Source of the DNA: Pseudoalteromonas rubra | GTDB lineage: Bacteria; Pseudomonadota; Gammaproteobacteria; Enterobacterales; Alteromonadaceae | Assembly: GCF_005886805.2 (NCBI RefSeq) | Contig: NZ_CP045429.1 | Coordinates: 2,450,501-2,514,500 of the forward strand | DNA length: 64,000 nt | Direction: 5' to 3' | Shown here: positions 20,696 through 28,154 of the stretch, in pieces | Numbering within the stretch: position 1 is the first letter of the stretch | Layout: every line of letters begins with the position of its first letter | The notes under the pieces: generated by a model | Databases searched by the model: none | Told to the model about the DNA's origin: nothing | Seen by the model: the letters and a program-made list of their open reading frames with translations, nothing else | Position numbers and translations under genes: made by a program

Positions 20696-20983
20696 CTACG
20701 GGATACCTATCTCCCATAATTGTTCATTTGTAAGGTACTCAATTTGTTTTTTATGTAATTTTCTCAAACCTAAACAGTAGTGACTTTTAAATAGAAGTTT
20801 TGACTCAGTCAGCATAAATACTACTAATTCGAAACTTGAATCATGATCAAGCCAAATATTGAGCGTGAACTGCTTATTGTGAATTGAAACAATTTTATCA
20901 ACACACAAACCGATTGATTGAGCTAAATACTGTTCTCGATAAAACTCTAATTTTTCATAGATGATAGATGTGTTCATAGACAT
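20696..20983 (-). CDS. Small hypothetical protein (cassette-like gene)
   Basis: 95-residue protein of unknown function, not recognised. It is rich in Leu, Ile and Lys, and has no signal peptide or membrane span. It begins a few bases after an attC-like site (20989-21036), the usual place for an integron cassette gene. The two possible ATG starts (20983 and 20977) have no obvious ribosome-binding site, which is also common for cassette genes. It is more A+T rich than the core genes to its left. It could be a toxin, antitoxin or other accessory protein; nothing in the sequence decides this. Confidence 0.5.
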   Translation of the reverse strand: MSMNTSIIYEKLEFYREQYLAQSIGLCVDKIVSIHNKQFTLNIWLDHDSSFELVVFMLTESKLLFKSHYCLGLRKLHKKQIEYLTNEQLWEIGIP

Positions 20984-20988
20984 ATAAC

Positions 20989-21036
20989 ACCTGATAGTGC
21001 GGCGCTGTCAGGCACCCGCACGACCCATTTGTTAGC
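20989..21036 (-). repeat. attC-like recombination site A
   Basis: Short imperfect palindromic region bounded by ATAAC on one side and GTTAGC on the other, with GTGCG/CGCAC inner arms. The TTA stop codon of the ADP-ribosylglycohydrolase gene lies inside the GTTAG box, as expected for a gene cassette. The match to the RYYYAAC/GTTRRRY core is partial. Confidence 0.5.
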
Positions 21037-21928
21037 TGGCAAGTCCCGCTCGATATAAATCCAAAGCGAGCTGCTTAATTTCACCGGCCATTGTTATTGA
21101 TTCTCGCCACTCTTTAGGTATGTCACTATACCCATAATAAGCTCCTGCAATTTGCCCACATATTGCCGCTGTTGTATCTGCATCGTTTCCGATATTCGCT
21201 GCGAGTAATATTGCATCCTTGAAGTTTTCGCCATGGTAAAAGCACCAAAGTGCAGAGATCAAGCTTTCAATCACGTAGCCACTGCCAGTGAGCTCCATGT
21301 ATTCCAAAGTATTAAAGCTGAATTCAGATATCGGCAGCAACTCAGCGCAAAAGTTGCCAGGAATGGCTTGGAATATTTCGTTCTTACTATTAGCGTTGAA
21401 CGCTTTGTGAATTAAATAGCCAAAAAGCTCGCAAGATTCAATACACAGAGGAGAACCATGCGTAGTTCGTGAACTTTCTCCCGCATACTTTATACAAGCA
21501 TCAATATCCCCGAAATAATATATGGGTATCGGCGCCAATCTCATAATAGACCCGTTTCCGGATGAAAACTGGTCGATAGAACCGCTAAAAGGATTCCTGG
21601 TTTCCAGGTACTTTCTCAGCGCGTCAGATACCGTCATTCCAATATCAAAACACTTTCCGTTACTGCTCATGTAACCATCACGATACCAATCACAATAGCG
21701 ATTCATTTGATCAGTTGGATCAAACGCTTTCTTACGGAGCAGGCTATGAGCCAAACATAACGCCATCGAGGTGTCGTCGGTCCACTGCCCTTTCTTCAGA
21801 TTAAAAGGACCGCCACCGACCATATCCTCAATTGGCTCAAAAGAGCCTCTTGACGCAAATTCCAACGTAGTGCCTACTGCGTCGCCACAAGCAAGCCCTA
21901 CCAAAGAACCTATTATACTATCTTCCAA
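21032..21928 (-). CDS. ADP-ribosylglycohydrolase family protein (DraG/ARH-like)
   Basis: 298-residue enzyme of the family that removes ADP-ribose from modified proteins or nucleotides using two Mg ions. Key motifs are GLACGDAVGTTLEF at the N-terminus, TDDT at residues 50-53 (metal ligands), SSGNGSIMRLAPI in the middle and NIGNDADTTAAICGQIAGA near the end, which supplies the other metal-binding Asp residues. The start is a TTG preceded by GGAG. No ADP-ribosyltransferase gene is adjacent, so its partner is unknown. The stop codon overlaps an attC-like site, suggesting a mobile cassette; a role in countering an ADP-ribosylating toxin is speculation. Confidence 0.88.
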   Translation of the reverse strand: MEDSIIGSLVGLACGDAVGTTLEFASRGSFEPIEDMVGGGPFNLKKGQWTDDTSMALCLAHSLLRKKAFDPTDQMNRYCDWYRDGYMSSNGKCFDIGMTVSDALRKYLETRNPFSGSIDQFSSGNGSIMRLAPIPIYYFGDIDACIKYAGESSRTTHGSPLCIESCELFGYLIHKAFNANSKNEIFQAIPGNFCAELLPISEFSFNTLEYMELTGSGYVIESLISALWCFYHGENFKDAILLAANIGNDADTTAAICGQIAGAYYGYSDIPKEWRESITMAGEIKQLALDLYRAGLAS

Positions 21929-22056
21929 ATTAACTCCATTTTCTCAGAGAACTAGCAAACGTCCATTCCAAAACTGGTCTCTATACATAAGTTTTGAACA
22001 TAGCGAAACATACAAGATACAGGTACAGATGCGTGTCTGTGTTTTTTATGGTGGAT

Positions 22057-22527
22057 TTAATCAACAAGGCCCTTACGTACACTTTTTGCTTCACTCTCAG
22101 TAAAGTTAGCCTTAAAAGTAAATGCATAAGCCGTGTCACCTATTTTTCTTAGGTGTTCCAATCGCTCTATGGCGTCGCTGAGATCAGGGATTTGATTATC
22201 TTCGATCCACCAAAGAACATACGTATCCTCCGGCAAACGATGAAACCACTCGCTTTTTCTGCGCATAAAATCACGATGATGAGTGCGGAACATAAAATTT
22301 TTCAGTGCATCTACGGATTCCCAAACCGACATATTTACAATCATATTTGGGTCATCAAAGGCCTTTATTGATGTTGCATCACCTGACTCATCTTTTAGGC
22401 GCCAAACAAACCCTTCACTGCTTTCTGCTATTCCATTGACTAGATCTAGATTATCGACAAAATCTTTCATTTCCAGACTGTCTAGAGGATATTTTGCTAA
22501 CGCTATGTTCAACTGTGCTAATTTCAT
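22057..22527 (-). CDS. DUF3291 (ABM-like) family protein
   Basis: About 156 residues. Features typical of DUF3291 are the opening LAQLNIALAKYPLDS, EGFVWRLKDESGDAT, IVNMSVWESVDALKNF and HHRDFMRRKSEWF, then YVLWWIED. The fold is that of a small dimeric ferredoxin-like (ABM) protein; no reaction is established. The second ATG (22527) is preferred, because AAGGA lies 9 bases before it and only 3 before the first ATG. It lies among cassette-like accessory genes, and the 128 bases to its left hold only a REP-like fragment. Confidence 0.8.
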   Translation of the reverse strand: MKLAQLNIALAKYPLDSLEMKDFVDNLDLVNGIAESSEGFVWRLKDESGDATSIKAFDDPNMIVNMSVWESVDALKNFMFRTHHRDFMRRKSEWFHRLPEDTYVLWWIEDNQIPDLSDAIERLEHLRKIGDTAYAFTFKANFTESEAKSVRKGLVD

Positions 22528-22558
22528 ACACATCGTTCCTTTTGATATTCCGAAAGCG

Positions 22559-22630
22559 TATAACGCCGTAGTCTGAGGAATCCCCAGATATTAAAAGTTC
22601 AAACTCATATGATGAACACGCCCCGCCTTG
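22559..22630 (-). repeat. attC-half-like repeat (copy 1)
   Basis: Begins TATAACGCC and shares a clear, imperfect alignment with 24064-24135 (both contain CAGATATTAA and GATGAACAC). The end resembles the conserved outer part of VCR-type attC sites. The stretch 22631-22860 after it holds no gene that I can support. Confidence 0.35.
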
Positions 22631-22860
22631 TTTGACTTAGTTCATATAGCCAAAAGCCAGCCAGATCATAACACCATACGTGAGGCCTCTAGCCTACACG
22701 ATATACTCAGAAAAAACTGCCTCCAAATTCATGTGCGCCTAGTGAGTAGCGCTAATCGGGTGCCTGTCTTGCTGTTCCACTGGGCTGGCAAACCGACAGG
22801 CATCCATTCCTAAATTCGTGCCCTCCTTCAAGTATACAACGAAGCGGAACTGGCCTACTG

Positions 22861-23988
22861 TTACGAATCCGACTTTGAGGCTTTGTTATATGCCATCAAA
22901 TAGTCAAAAACCTTATCTGAAATAGCTTCTAACTTTGGTTGAGTATTTTCCTCTGCTAAATTTGTTACGATGAAAATGCCAACATTTTTATTTGGATAAA
23001 TGGCCAGCCAACTTGATGTGCCCATTGAGCCACCACTTTGATAAAGCATCAGTTCATTGGAATCATCTTTAGTTGTGTACCAATAAAATGCCGAGCCATG
23101 GCCCGTCCAACTCTCTTCCAAAAGTTGATGTGAAATAGCCACCTCAGGCTCTGAGGACAACTGGTGTTGCATATAACGTGTGACAGACTCAACGTTTGAA
23201 GTTAATCCTCCACTAGCAAACCAATAAGCACTAGCCAAGGGCATTTGATTGCCATTTCCATCGGTACCGACTGTAACTTCACTTACCTCGGATTCTGTAC
23301 GTCTAAATTTCGTTCCCAGCTCTCCAGACTTGCTCGTGATCATTTCAGAAACTAGCAACTCAAAAGGTTTTTGGTAGACTGATTCGAGAATATATCCGGC
23401 TAAATTAGTACCAACGTTTGAATATAGGTAATCCTCACCAGGTGTAGAGTTAAGCTGCACTTTTTTAAGATCATCAAAGTAGTCATCTCTGGAGTATTTT
23501 GATATTTTTTCAAAATATCTGCCTTGCTCAATATCTTTACGACTAACAGCAAAAGCTCCTGGAAGACCACTAGTATGGGTCAAAAGGTGTCGTAAAGTTA
23601 TATATTGGTTAGACAGCTCTAAATTTTTGTATTTTCTACCTTTAAGGTAATGACGGATATCTTTATCAAGCTCAACTTTCCCTTCAAGAATGGCCTTAGC
23701 AACAACTAACCCTGTATAAGTTTTGGTTAAAGAGCCAATTTCGTATATTGTTTGGTTGTTAGGCATATCGCCATTACTTAACGTCCCTAAATGATATTGG
23801 TGAGTATTTTCTGAGTCTACAATCGAAATTGAGACGACCTGCCCAACATTTCCATCAATAAATTCTATGAGCTCATGTTTAGTGTTTGATTCAAAATCTG
23901 TTGCATCATGACTTTTACACGAGGCCAACGCTGCCATTAATGAAATAACCAATATCATTGATTTAGTTTGGGTTATGAATCGGTTCAT
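22861..23988 (-). CDS. Serine hydrolase, class C beta-lactamase-like lipoprotein
   Basis: 375-residue member of the beta-lactamase/penicillin-binding family (Pfam Beta-lactamase). A lipoprotein signal ends with LAALASC (Cys 24). The nucleophile motif SxxK is Ser 86-Lys 89 (EIGSLTKTYTG) and the YxN motif is Tyr 189-Asn 191 (LYSNVGTNLAGYI). The KTG position is replaced by a SGGSMG-like stretch. These features fit D-aminopeptidase, esterase or EstB-like enzymes as well as true beta-lactamases, so resistance cannot be claimed. AAGGAA precedes the ATG. It is A+T rich and lies in the accessory region. Confidence 0.85.
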   Translation of the reverse strand: MNRFITQTKSMILVISLMAALASCKSHDATDFESNTKHELIEFIDGNVGQVVSISIVDSENTHQYHLGTLSNGDMPNNQTIYEIGSLTKTYTGLVVAKAILEGKVELDKDIRHYLKGRKYKNLELSNQYITLRHLLTHTSGLPGAFAVSRKDIEQGRYFEKISKYSRDDYFDDLKKVQLNSTPGEDYLYSNVGTNLAGYILESVYQKPFELLVSEMITSKSGELGTKFRRTESEVSEVTVGTDGNGNQMPLASAYWFASGGLTSNVESVTRYMQHQLSSEPEVAISHQLLEESWTGHGSAFYWYTTKDDSNELMLYQSGGSMGTSSWLAIYPNKNVGIFIVTNLAEENTQPKLEAISDKVFDYLMAYNKASKSDS

Positions 23989-24063
23989 TTTTTTCCTTTT
24001 TATATATTTTGAATATCATTCCTTAGACGATGAGATTCCGTAAAAGGTTTAAATGTTAAATTA

Positions 24064-24135
24064 ACCCAGGTACTTAGCGCCTTAGTCCGGGGGGTTCAGA
24101 TATTAATATGCAAAATCAATGTGATGAACACACGG
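24064..24135 (-). repeat. attC-half-like repeat (copy 2)
   Basis: Diverged copy of the repeat at 22559-22630, starting at ACTTAGCGCC and including CAGATATTAA and GATGAACACAC. It lies upstream of the serine hydrolase gene, just before the REP-rich tandem duplication. Confidence 0.35.
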
Positions 24136-24168
24136 CAAAAAATCGGGAAGACGGCAGAAGACGGCAGA

Positions 24169-24542
24169 GGGAAGACGGCAGACACCCATTCCAAAACTTG
24201 TCTGTTATACTTCGAATGACTAGCTGACCTCCCAAATGTGGGAAGACGGTAGACACCCATTTCAAAGCTTGTCTGTCATACTTCGAATGACTAGCTGACC
24301 TCCCAAAAACTTGCCTGCCTGACTTCCACTATCTATGCTTTTTATCTGCTCCAAGGGGAAGACGGCAGACACCCATTCCAAAACTTGTCTGTCATACTTC
24401 GAATGACTAGCTGACCTCCCAAATGTGGGAAGACGGTAGACACCCATTTCAAAGCTTGTCTGTCATACTTCGAATGACTAGCTGACCTCCCAAAAACTTG
24501 CCTGCCTGACTTCCACTATCTATGCTTTTTATCTGCTCCAAG
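24169..24542. repeat. 187-bp tandem direct duplication with REP motifs
   Basis: Two nearly identical 187-base units (24169-24355 and 24356-24542) lie head to tail in front of the RAYT gene. Each contains two copies of the REP motif GACACCCATT(C/T)CAAA and ends with the segment that forms the RAYT gene's leader. The only difference seen is at one base in the first half of the unit. Confidence 0.9.
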
Positions 24543-25583
24543 GATAAGGACATAAAATGCCAACGGCACGGAAAAGCCAGGTCAGCTTAGTTGACACAAA
24601 ATACTACCATTGCATCTCTCGCTGTGTCAGGAGAGCCTTTCTATGTGGTGAAGACCCGTTAACAGGCCAGTCTTATGAGCATCGACGTGAATGGGTTGAA
24701 GAAAAGCTACTCCTGCTGGCAAGCATTTTTTGCATTGATATCTGCGCTTACGCGGTTATGAGTAACCATACTCACATCGTTTTGTATGTGGATGATAAAA
24801 AAGCCAATCGATTGACCGACAAAGCGATTGTTATCCGCTGGCATAAGCTATTCAAGGGAAACTGGCTGACGCACAAATTTGTTGAAGATAACAAACTTAA
24901 TCCGTCCGAGCATATGATGCTCAACGATATTATCGACAAATATCGTGAAAGGCTATCGAGCATCAGCTGGTTTATGCGCGTGCTCAACGAAGACATTGCC
25001 CGCAGGGCAAACAAAGAAGATGGCTGTACGGGTCGGTTCTGGGAAGGCAGGTTTAAATCCCAAGCGTTACTCGATGAAGCGGCACTGGCCGCCTGTATGG
25101 CCTACGTTGACCTGAATCCAATCCGGGCCAAAATGGCCAACACACCTGAAACTTCTGAGTTCACCAGTATCAAAAAACGTATTGAACATACTCATAGTGG
25201 GAAGCAGCCAAAGAGTCTTCTGCGCTTTGCTGGCAACCCAAGACAGAATATGCCCAAAGGGCTCCCCTTTGAGCTTAAATACTACATTGAACTGGTTGAA
25301 CTAACAGGCCGATGTATTCAAGCAGACAAACGAGGACACATCTGCGATGCCCAACCTATTCTCGCTCGATTGCAAATAGAGCCCGAAAACTGGCTAAAAC
25401 TCACCACGCAATTTACCAAAGTATTCCGCGGCGCAGTAGGCAGGCGTCATGCTATGACTAATTATTATACCCACCTACAAAAAAGGCGGCGCGCTAACCT
25501 GGCTAATTGTGAACGCTTATTAGGTTAGAATTCCCATTACCTGAAACTCAAATGATGACTGTCACACTCAGGCAGGGCTTAAC
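24450..25583 (+). mobile_element. RAYT mobile unit, copy 1
   Basis: 1134-base block repeated, with the same length and spacing, at 35681-36814. It includes the leader, the transposase gene and 55 bases after its stop. Sequence outside the block is unrelated between the two sites, which defines the unit. Differences between the copies cluster in the 3' third of the gene. Confidence 0.85.
24557..25528 (+). CDS. REP-associated tyrosine transposase (RAYT), copy 1
   Basis: 323-residue Y1-type HUH transposase of the REP-associated group. The metal-binding HxH motif is in YAVMSNHTHIVLYVDD. The segment SWFMRVLNEDIARRAN is followed by GRFWEGRFKSQALLDEAALA and AYVDLNPIRAKMA, which are hallmarks of RAYTs. 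These proteins nick and join single-stranded REP palindromes, and REP-like elements are abundant around this gene. AAGGA precedes the ATG. Copy 2 lies 11.2 kb away in the same orientation, and the two flank the RHS toxin locus. Residue differences (for example Gln versus Arg after CI, and AQPIL versus AHPIL) all lie in the last quarter. Confidence 0.92.
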   Translation: MPTARKSQVSLVDTKYYHCISRCVRRAFLCGEDPLTGQSYEHRREWVEEKLLLLASIFCIDICAYAVMSNHTHIVLYVDDKKANRLTDKAIVIRWHKLFKGNWLTHKFVEDNKLNPSEHMMLNDIIDKYRERLSSISWFMRVLNEDIARRANKEDGCTGRFWEGRFKSQALLDEAALAACMAYVDLNPIRAKMANTPETSEFTSIKKRIEHTHSGKQPKSLLRFAGNPRQNMPKGLPFELKYYIELVELTGRCIQADKRGHICDAQPILARLQIEPENWLKLTTQFTKVFRGAVGRRHAMTNYYTHLQKRRRANLANCERLLG

Positions 25584-25735
25584 CGCGCCGCACAGTGTCA
25601 AATAGCGACTGTTTCAACGGAGCCGGCTTACCCACGAGCCCTTCATTCAGTCTTCCGTCTGTTTGTTAGAAATAGTGCTCACGCACAAAAATATACGCAA
25701 GAGGTATAAAGCCTGGATGTCTATGTAGCACTTGG

Positions 25736-25797
25736 GTATCTATGTAGCTCTGTAAAGTCTTGTGATTGGCTTTATAGGTAAAATACTACATAGATAC
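25736..25797. repeat. 12-bp perfect inverted repeat at the end of a small exported-protein gene
   Basis: GTATCTATGTAG (25736-25747) and its reverse complement (25786-25797) flank 38 bases. The right arm includes the TAG stop of the 112-residue protein. It may form the transcript end or be part of a damaged recombination site. The rest of 25584-25785 shows no gene. Confidence 0.5.
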
Positions 25798-26124
25798 GGT
25801 TGCGTGAATTAGTTCAGGGTAACCATGCTGATCACAGCCATTGACGTAGTAGTTTACTTTTTGGTCGGTTGCAAATGCAGCCAATATGAGCGAGTACAAT
25901 TCAGAGAATACTTGGTTGGACTTCTTCAGAGCGATTAAGTCAGACTGCTCGCAATTGTATGGATTTTTCATTGAAGCGAATTTGAAGTATATTGTTCCAT
26001 CAACATTATTTGTTGAGTGAGCATAGATTTCCCTAACATAAGTCGTACCGCTCCAAGAGCCTGCATGAGTAACAAATGAACAGATCGCCAATGTTGAACT
26101 TATAACGAGTGCTTTAATTTTCAA
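25786..26124 (-). CDS. Small exported protein, paralogue 1 of a three-member local family
   Basis: 112-residue protein with a Sec signal peptide (MKIKALVISSTLAICSFVTHA). The mature part of ~90 residues contains two cysteines (NPYNCEQ and VNGCDQ) and the helix SELYSLILAAFATDQKVNYY. It matches in pattern two other genes here, at 37146-37469 and 38430-38786: signal peptide, first Cys, then an S/D-x-x-Y/H-x-x-x-LAAF/Y-x-x-x-x-K/E-V helix, then the second Cys. The start is TTG with a GAGG ribosome-binding site. The function is unknown; a disulfide-linked periplasmic or secreted protein is likely. A VCR-like attC end lies just upstream. Confidence 0.7.
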   Translation of the reverse strand: MKIKALVISSTLAICSFVTHAGSWSGTTYVREIYAHSTNNVDGTIYFKFASMKNPYNCEQSDLIALKKSNQVFSELYSLILAAFATDQKVNYYVNGCDQHGYPELIHATVSM

Positions 26125-26147
26125 AATTTACCTCATAGTTAGCTTTT

Positions 26148-26180
26148 AATTTAACGCCCTAATAAGGGGCTGATAATGCG
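26148..26180 (-). repeat. VCR-like attC end (site B)
   Basis: Reads TTTAACGCCC, then TAATAAGGGGCTGATAATGC on the plus strand. This closely resembles the conserved outer end of Vibrio VCR-type attC sites (TAACGCCC, then AAGGGGCTGA), as I recall them. The opposite half was not found; REP repeats begin about 130 bases to the right. Confidence 0.5.
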
Positions 26181-26299
26181 TGGCCAAACGGTGTAGTGAA
26201 GCGGAACTGAGTCAAGCTTTAGTAGCCCCACGCCCAATCAATTATTATACAGAACCAAGCCTTTTTTTACGATCTTTTAATGTAAAGAGGCACCAGATA

Positions 26300-26455
26300 A
26301 CCACCTCAAATTGCTGAGCGCCGGTTTTGAATGGGTAAATGGGTTTCAACCTAAATTCCAGAGCCGATAACGCTGGGTGTCCGTGTATTTTACTCTCACA
26401 AAAAAGGCGCTCTCTGAGCGCCAATTTTAAATGGGTGCCACCCTAAATTACTACT
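26300..26455. repeat. REP-type palindrome cluster
   Basis: Contains GCCGGTTTTGAATGGGT, CCGATAACGCTGGGTGTCCG and a strong hairpin GGCGCTCTCTGAGCGCC followed by a variant of the ATGGGTGTC motif. The same modules recur at 27001-27720, 37830-38300 and 39062-39245. No gene lies in this spacer. Confidence 0.75.
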
Positions 26456-26471
26456 TTTCTTAAATTCTAGG

Positions 26472-26792
26472 TTAGTGATTTATGCTTAACTGCCAGACCT
26501 TTTCCGCATATTCCGTTATAACTGTTGCTAATCCTTCTTCAACAGTTTCAGAATCTGTTCGAATGAAGTCTCCAGCTAGTGGTGTTCCAGAAATCATTAA
26601 AGTATATTGGCCGTTATCGTCTTCAGAATTGCGCTCACCATCGAATTTGATAATCACAATTCCACCTTCACCTTTAATCTTATCTAATAAAGGAAGTACG
26701 GCATCAATCCCTTGCCATGAGGGGCTAATTTCAGGTAGCCCTAATTTTGAGGCGATAGCGCACATCGCCTCTTTTGAAATATCTTGCATCAT
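26472..26792 (-). CDS. Candidate immunity protein for a displaced Fic-type RHS tip
   Basis: 106-residue acidic soluble protein of unknown family. Its ATG overlaps by one base the TAA stop of a truncated Fic toxin fragment (TAATG overlap), the tight coupling typical of a toxin/immunity pair. No signal peptide. The order RHS-core fragment, Fic end and this gene on one strand mimics an intact polymorphic-toxin module. It therefore probably protects, or once protected, the cell against the Fic toxin. The immunity role is inferred from position only. The acidic composition (for example GERNSEDDNGQ) is common among immunity proteins. Confidence 0.55.
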   Translation of the reverse strand: MMQDISKEAMCAIASKLGLPEISPSWQGIDAVLPLLDKIKGEGGIVIIKFDGERNSEDDNGQYTLMISGTPLAGDFIRTDSETVEEGLATVITEYAEKVWQLSINH

Positions 26793-27000
26793 TAATAACC
26801 TCTTAGAGCGGTTGCTATATCATCTACATTTTTCAAGTGGCCTTTACCAACTTGGTTGACAATTGTTCGTAATTGAGTGGAATCAGGTCCGGTAGTTATT
26901 CCATTTCGTTGCATTAGCGACTCAACTACAGCTTGTGCTGTTCGCTTATTTCCATTCTCAAAGAGGTGACCACCCGCAATATCTCTAAAAATAATTTTTA
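26792..27000 (-). pseudogene. Truncated Fic/Doc toxin domain (displaced RHS C-terminal tip)
   Basis: Open to the left end with no start codon, this ~69-residue fragment reads IIFRDIAGGHLFENGNKRTA and continues to a C-terminal RGY stop. HLFENGNKRTA matches the catalytic HxFxxGN(K/G)R motif of Fic proteins, which transfer AMP, phosphate or similar groups to target proteins. The N-terminal part of the domain is missing: coding sequence stops exactly where a REP repeat (GCAGACACCC) begins at 27001. The fragment ends in a one-base overlap with the downstream immunity candidate. It is too short to be active alone. Confidence 0.75.
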
Positions 27001-27519
27001 GCAGACACCCATTCCAAAGTTACACAAAATAGCGCGCTCACATTTACCCTAGAAGACACGTAACAAGAGCTGATAACGCTGGATGTCCGTGAATTTACAT
27101 ATCAACCTAAATTCCAGAGCCGATAACGCTGGGTGTCCGTGTGTTCCCCACGCTCACATTTACCCTAGAAGACACGTAGCAAGAACCGATAACGCTGGGT
27201 GTCCGTGTATTTCGCTCCCCCTAATGAGGGTCCCGTTAATGATACGTGTATTCCCCACTTTTTTCGTACATTTTCTATCAGAAAAAAGGCGCTCAGAGAG
27301 CGCCGATTTTAAATGGGTGTCACCCTAAATTTACATTCATTATATATGAGTAGGGGTTAATCGACTGAGAATTTTTAGCAGACACCCATTCCAAAGTTAC
27401 ACAAAATAGCGCGCTCACATTTACCCTAGAAGACACGTAACAAGAGCTGAAAACGCTGGATGTCCGTGAATTTACATATCAACCTAAATTCCAGAGCCGA
27501 TAACGCTGGGTGTCCGTGT
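26995..27519. repeat. REP array with a 148-bp direct duplication
   Basis: Units 26995-27142 and 27372-27519 are the same apart from one base seen (offset 377). Each contains GCAGACACCCATTCCAAAG, the TACCCTAGAAGACACGTA motif and two (A/G)ACGCTGG(A/G)TGTCCGTG motifs. Between them lie further REP modules and a 36-base RHS relic. There is no gene here. Confidence 0.88.
27335..27370 (-). pseudogene. 36-bp relic of the RHS core
   Basis: Matches 29034-29069 inside the RHS gene without a visible difference; those bases encode SQSINPYSYIMN at the end of the RHS core. It lies on the same strand and upstream of the Fic fragment. This is the order expected if an older RHS C-terminal tip had been displaced and then broken by REP repeats. 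Confidence 0.8.
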
Positions 27520-27720
27520 ATTTTCCTCTCCGTGTATTTTCCTCCTAAATTCCCTAAATTCTACCTCTCAGAAAAAAGGCGCTCAGAGAGCGCCGATTTT
27601 AAATGGGTGTCACCCTAAATTTTCCTCTAGTGTTTACCCTAGAAGACACGTAGCAAGAACCGATAACGCTGGGTGTCCGTGTATTCTAAATTCTACTGGG
27701 TGTCCGTGTATTTTCCTCTT
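27520..27720. repeat. REP-type palindromes downstream of the RHS locus
   Basis: Contains a GGCGCTCAGAGAGCGCC hairpin with TTTTAAATGGGTGTC, then TAACGCTGGGTGTCCGTG and a further TGGGTGTCCGTG. No gene. A weak stem (AGGGCTGAATTTTCAGCCCT, 27731-27750) sits just after the immunity gene's stop and could end the RHS transcript. Confidence 0.75.
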
Positions 27721-27761
27721 CGAGTTGGGGAAGGGCTGAATTTTCAGCCCTCTTTATCCGT

Positions 27762-28145
27762 TTAGAGTTTCCAGATTACCCGTCTATTCTCAGCAAACGC
27801 CCCCTTATTCACGCTGGCAAACCAGTCTGGCTTAACGTCAAAATACCTACCTAGCTCATTGTGAATAAAAGAGTCGAATCCATTCATGCCTTCCCAGACT
27901 TCAATAGTGCAGTCGTTCTTATCCAAAAAACACAGAAAAACAGGGTCATAAGTAACAAGGTCTTTTTTGTAGGCCGTTACGCTAACAACATCATCAAGCC
28001 TGACCTTGGATACCTCTCGGCCATTCTTGTTGACAACAAGATTGTTGTTTTCGCAGGTCACTGACCATTTGTCCTCACCTTTATTTTTAACTCTGTGAAC
28101 AAAGTCATTCCACCAATCCAAGGTGCTTTTTTTAAATTGTTTCAT
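27762..28145 (-). CDS. Candidate immunity protein of the RHS toxin
   Basis: 127-residue soluble protein (MKQFKKSTLDWWNDFVHRVK opening) that I do not recognise. It starts nine bases after the RHS stop on the same strand, with an AAGGCGG ribosome-binding site between them. This is the standard place for the cognate immunity gene of an RHS polymorphic toxin. It has no signal peptide, so it would act in the cytoplasm. Several Trp and aromatic residues suggest a compact fold. The immunity role is inference from position. Confidence 0.6.
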   Translation of the reverse strand: MKQFKKSTLDWWNDFVHRVKNKGEDKWSVTCENNNLVVNKNGREVSKVRLDDVVSVTAYKKDLVTYDPVFLCFLDKNDCTIEVWEGMNGFDSFIHNELGRYFDVKPDWFASVNKGAFAENRRVIWKL

Positions 28146-28154
28146 AATACCGCC

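Noticed and set aside
20696..22533. Toxin-antitoxin pair from adjacent small genes
   Set aside because: The genes are separated by attC-like DNA or gaps over 100 bases and show no coupling or known toxin motif.
22861..23988. Antibiotic-resistance beta-lactamase
   Set aside because: The SxxK and YxN motifs are present, but the KTG motif is not clear and many esterases and peptidases share this fold.
24169..24542. Possible CRISPR-like array
   Set aside because: The repeats are 187 bp, tandem and without spacers, and there are no cas genes; they fit a duplication of REP-containing DNA.
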